This document shows positions 4,827 to 6,563 of a DNA stretch of 6,563 bases, piece after piece. The position numbers were made by a program, and so were the translations under genes. The stretch is from Bacteroidota bacterium. Its GTDB lineage: Bacteria; Bacteroidota; Bacteroidia; Chitinophagales; Chitinophagaceae. The notes beneath the pieces were generated by a model. The model was not told the origin of the DNA. It made no database searches and saw nothing but the letters and a program-made list of their open reading frames with translations. Each line of letters opens with the position of its first letter. Within the stretch, counting starts at the first letter, position 1. Location: NCBI GenBank assembly GCA_023386395.1, contig JAEWJV010000551.1:1-6563 (forward strand), given 5' to 3'.

Positions 4827-6563
4827 TTACCAGATCTTAATCCGCTTATCTTCCGGTATAAACATTTTATCGCCGGGCTGCACATTAAATGCTTTATAAA
4901 AAGGATCGAAGTTGGCCAGCGGCCCGTTCACCCTGAACATGGCAGGAGAGTGCGGGTCAACATTTGCATAAAAGCGCATAGTTTCAGGTTTTAATTTTTC
5001 ACGCCAAATCTGGCCTAAAGAAATAAAGAACCTTTGATCTGGTGTAAAGCCATCAATCCGGGTTGTATCCTGGCCTTGTTTAGTCATTTTAAAAGCATCG
5101 TAAGCAATAGCAAGGCCGCCAATATCTGCCATGTTTTCACCTGTGGTTAATGCGCCGTTTACATGTATGCTGTCGATTATTACATAGCTGTTATATAAAT
5201 CAATTACCTGTTTCGATTTCGCTACAAATTTTATACTGTCTTCTTTGCTCCACCAGTTTTTAAGATTACCGTCTTTATCATATTGTGCGCCTTCATCATC
5301 AAAACCATGCGTCATTTCATGGCCTATCACCATTCCAATGCCGCCATAATTAATAGCATCATCAGCATCCGGATCAAAGAACGGGAATTGTAATATGCCT
5401 GCCGGGAAAACAATCTCATTAAACGTTGGGTTATAATACGCGTTAATAGTTGGCGGCGACATTTCCCATTCTGTTTTGTCAACCGGTTTGCCAATTTTAT
5501 CTATTTGATATTGATATTCATTCTTGGCACATGACAAAAGATTTTCAAAATATTTGTCGCGGGTTATGGTAACCTTGCTGTAATCCCTCCATTTATCGGT
5601 ATAGCCTATTTTCTTTAAAAAAGCGTTCAGTTTATCTTTTGCAACAGCCTTGGTGCTATCGCTCATCCAGTCGAGGTTATCAATTCTTTTGGAAAATGCT
5701 TTTTGAAGGTTGTTTACCATATCAAGCATTCTTTGTTTGGCATCTTCTGTAAAATATTTTTTTACATAAAGCTGGCCTAAGGCATTTCCAAGATTATTGT
5801 CTGTATTTACCACCATGCGTTGCCAGCGCGGCCTTAATTTTTGCTGACCGCTTAAGGCTTTCCCGGCATATTCAAATTTCGCATTTACAAAATCGCTGCT
5901 GAGCGCACTGGCTGCATCATTTAAAACATGGAACTTAAAATAAGACTTCCATACATCAGGCGGTATTGATTGCAATAGCTGGTTTAGTTTAGTATAGTAT
6001 TCAGGTTGACTAACATTTACGGAATCTGCATGCACACCAATGGTGTTTAATGTATTCTTCCATGCAAACACAGGCATTTGCTTATCTAAATCAGCCACCG
6101 CCATTTTATGATAATTACTTTGCGGGTCTCTTAACTGCACATTGGTTTTATGACTTGAGGCCAACTCTTTTTCCAGCTCATATACCTGCGCCACTTCTAT
6201 AGCCGCTTTTGCAGAATCGCTGCCCGTGAGCATGAATAACTGCTTCATGTAATTTTTATAGGCAGCCACCACTTTTGCATTGGAAGAATCTGTCTTAAAA
6301 TAATAATCACGGTCTGGTAAACCAATGCCCGCCTGCGTATAAACGGCAATATTTACGACACTGTTCTTTTCATCCGGGCTAACGCCCTGCCCATATAAAG
6401 GGTTGCTATTTTCCATTTCCAGTTTGTTGGCAAAAGCCATTATATCGCTTGCATCTTTAATAGAGTCAATCTGCTGCAGGTAAGGTTTTACGGGATCATA
6501 ACCACGTTGCTCAATCGCGGCAGAATCCATTCCTGAGGCATAAAAATCAGCTACCTTTTGCTC
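4827..6563 (-). CDS. M13 family (PepO/neprilysin-like) zinc metalloendopeptidase, 5' part missing
   Basis: The gene runs off the right edge. The frame stays open through 6563, so the methionine at 6530 is internal (preceded by EQKVADFYASG, a conserved stretch of the family). 578 codons are visible of a protein usually about 670-690 residues long, so the signal peptide or lipoprotein N-terminus is missing. It is a zinc endopeptidase that cleaves small peptides, usually in the periplasm or at the outer envelope. Numbering from the internal Met, the zinc and catalytic motif HEMTH is at 404-408. The third ligand E465 and D469 are in GENMADIGG, substrate-binding NAYYNP is at 363-368, and FPAGILQ precedes the zinc site. 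H527 and R533 (PHSPAMFRVNG) and the C-terminal Trp are also family hallmarks. All catalytic residues are intact and no frameshift is seen. The physiological substrate is unknown. Confidence 0.96.
   Translation of the reverse strand, partial: EQKVADFYASGMDSAAIEQRGYDPVKPYLQQIDSIKDASDIMAFANKLEMENSNPLYGQGVSPDEKNSVVNIAVYTQAGIGLPDRDYYFKTDSSNAKVVAAYKNYMKQLFMLTGSDSAKAAIEVAQVYELEKELASSHKTNVQLRDPQSNYHKMAVADLDKQMPVFAWKNTLNTIGVHADSVNVSQPEYYTKLNQLLQSIPPDVWKSYFKFHVLNDAASALSSDFVNAKFEYAGKALSGQQKLRPRWQRMVVNTDNNLGNALGQLYVKKYFTEDAKQRMLDMVNNLQKAFSKRIDNLDWMSDSTKAVAKDKLNAFLKKIGYTDKWRDYSKVTITRDKYFENLLSCAKNEYQYQIDKIGKPVDKTEWEMSPPTINAYYNPTFNEIVFPAGILQFPFFDPDADDAINYGGIGMVIGHEMTHGFDDEGAQYDKDGNLKNWWSKEDSIKFVAKSKQVIDLYNSYVIIDSIHVNGALTTGENMADIGGLAIAYDAFKMTKQGQDTTRIDGFTPDQRFFISLGQIWREKLKPETMRFYANVDPHSPAMFRVNGPLANFDPFYKAFNVQPGDKMFIPEDKRIKIW

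Noticed and set aside
6530..6563. Treating the methionine at 6530 as the start of the M13 peptidase
   Set aside because: The frame continues upstream to the window edge with conserved family residues, and such enzymes need an N-terminal export signal not seen here.

Overview
This 6.6 kb window looks like chromosomal DNA of a Bacteroidota bacterium, probably near Chitinophagaceae or Flavobacteria. The base composition is moderately AT-rich. Start codons follow A-rich leaders rather than clear Shine-Dalgarno sites, one promoter fits the Bacteroidota TTTG-N19-TAnnTTTG pattern, and the protein families are typical of the phylum. No mobile element, CRISPR array, tRNA or rRNA gene was seen.

Layout from left to right. 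(1) At 1-315, on the minus strand, lies the first 105 codons of nrdB, the ribonucleotide reductase radical-generating subunit. Its metal-site fingerprint resembles the manganese subclass Id. (2) At 316-878 there is no protein gene. Most of the minus strand here is a cobalamin (B12) riboswitch aptamer (about 536-710) followed by a roughly 220-nt expression platform leading into nrdB. (3) At 879-1448, minus strand, is ruvC. It is divergent from (4) a two-gene plus-strand operon: a polytopic membrane protein of the LPG-synthase/flippase-like family (1487-2515) and a secreted DUF3108 protein (2512-3309) that starts inside the GTGA overlap. (5) A perfect inverted repeat (3312-3341) lies between this operon and the convergent asd gene (3352-4344, minus). 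(6) At 4345-4826 is the asd control region. It holds a strong Bacteroidota-type promoter, two tiny ORFs overlapping at TAATG, and a perfect 10-bp terminator hairpin with a U tract, arranged as a ribosome-mediated transcription attenuator. (7) At 4827-6563, minus strand, is a large part of an M13 (PepO/neprilysin-like) zinc endopeptidase that continues past the right edge.

Two control elements are the main points of interest. First, a B12 riboswitch precedes a B12-independent class I reductase, which suggests the cell also has a B12-dependent reductase and shuts this one down when B12 is plentiful. Second, the asd leader encodes a 23-residue peptide in which 14 residues are Lys, Met, Ile or Thr, the end products of the aspartate pathway that Asd feeds. 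It is followed by mutually exclusive 1:2, 2:3 and 3:4 RNA pairings, as in classical trp/thr attenuation. All structures were found by eye and were not computed.
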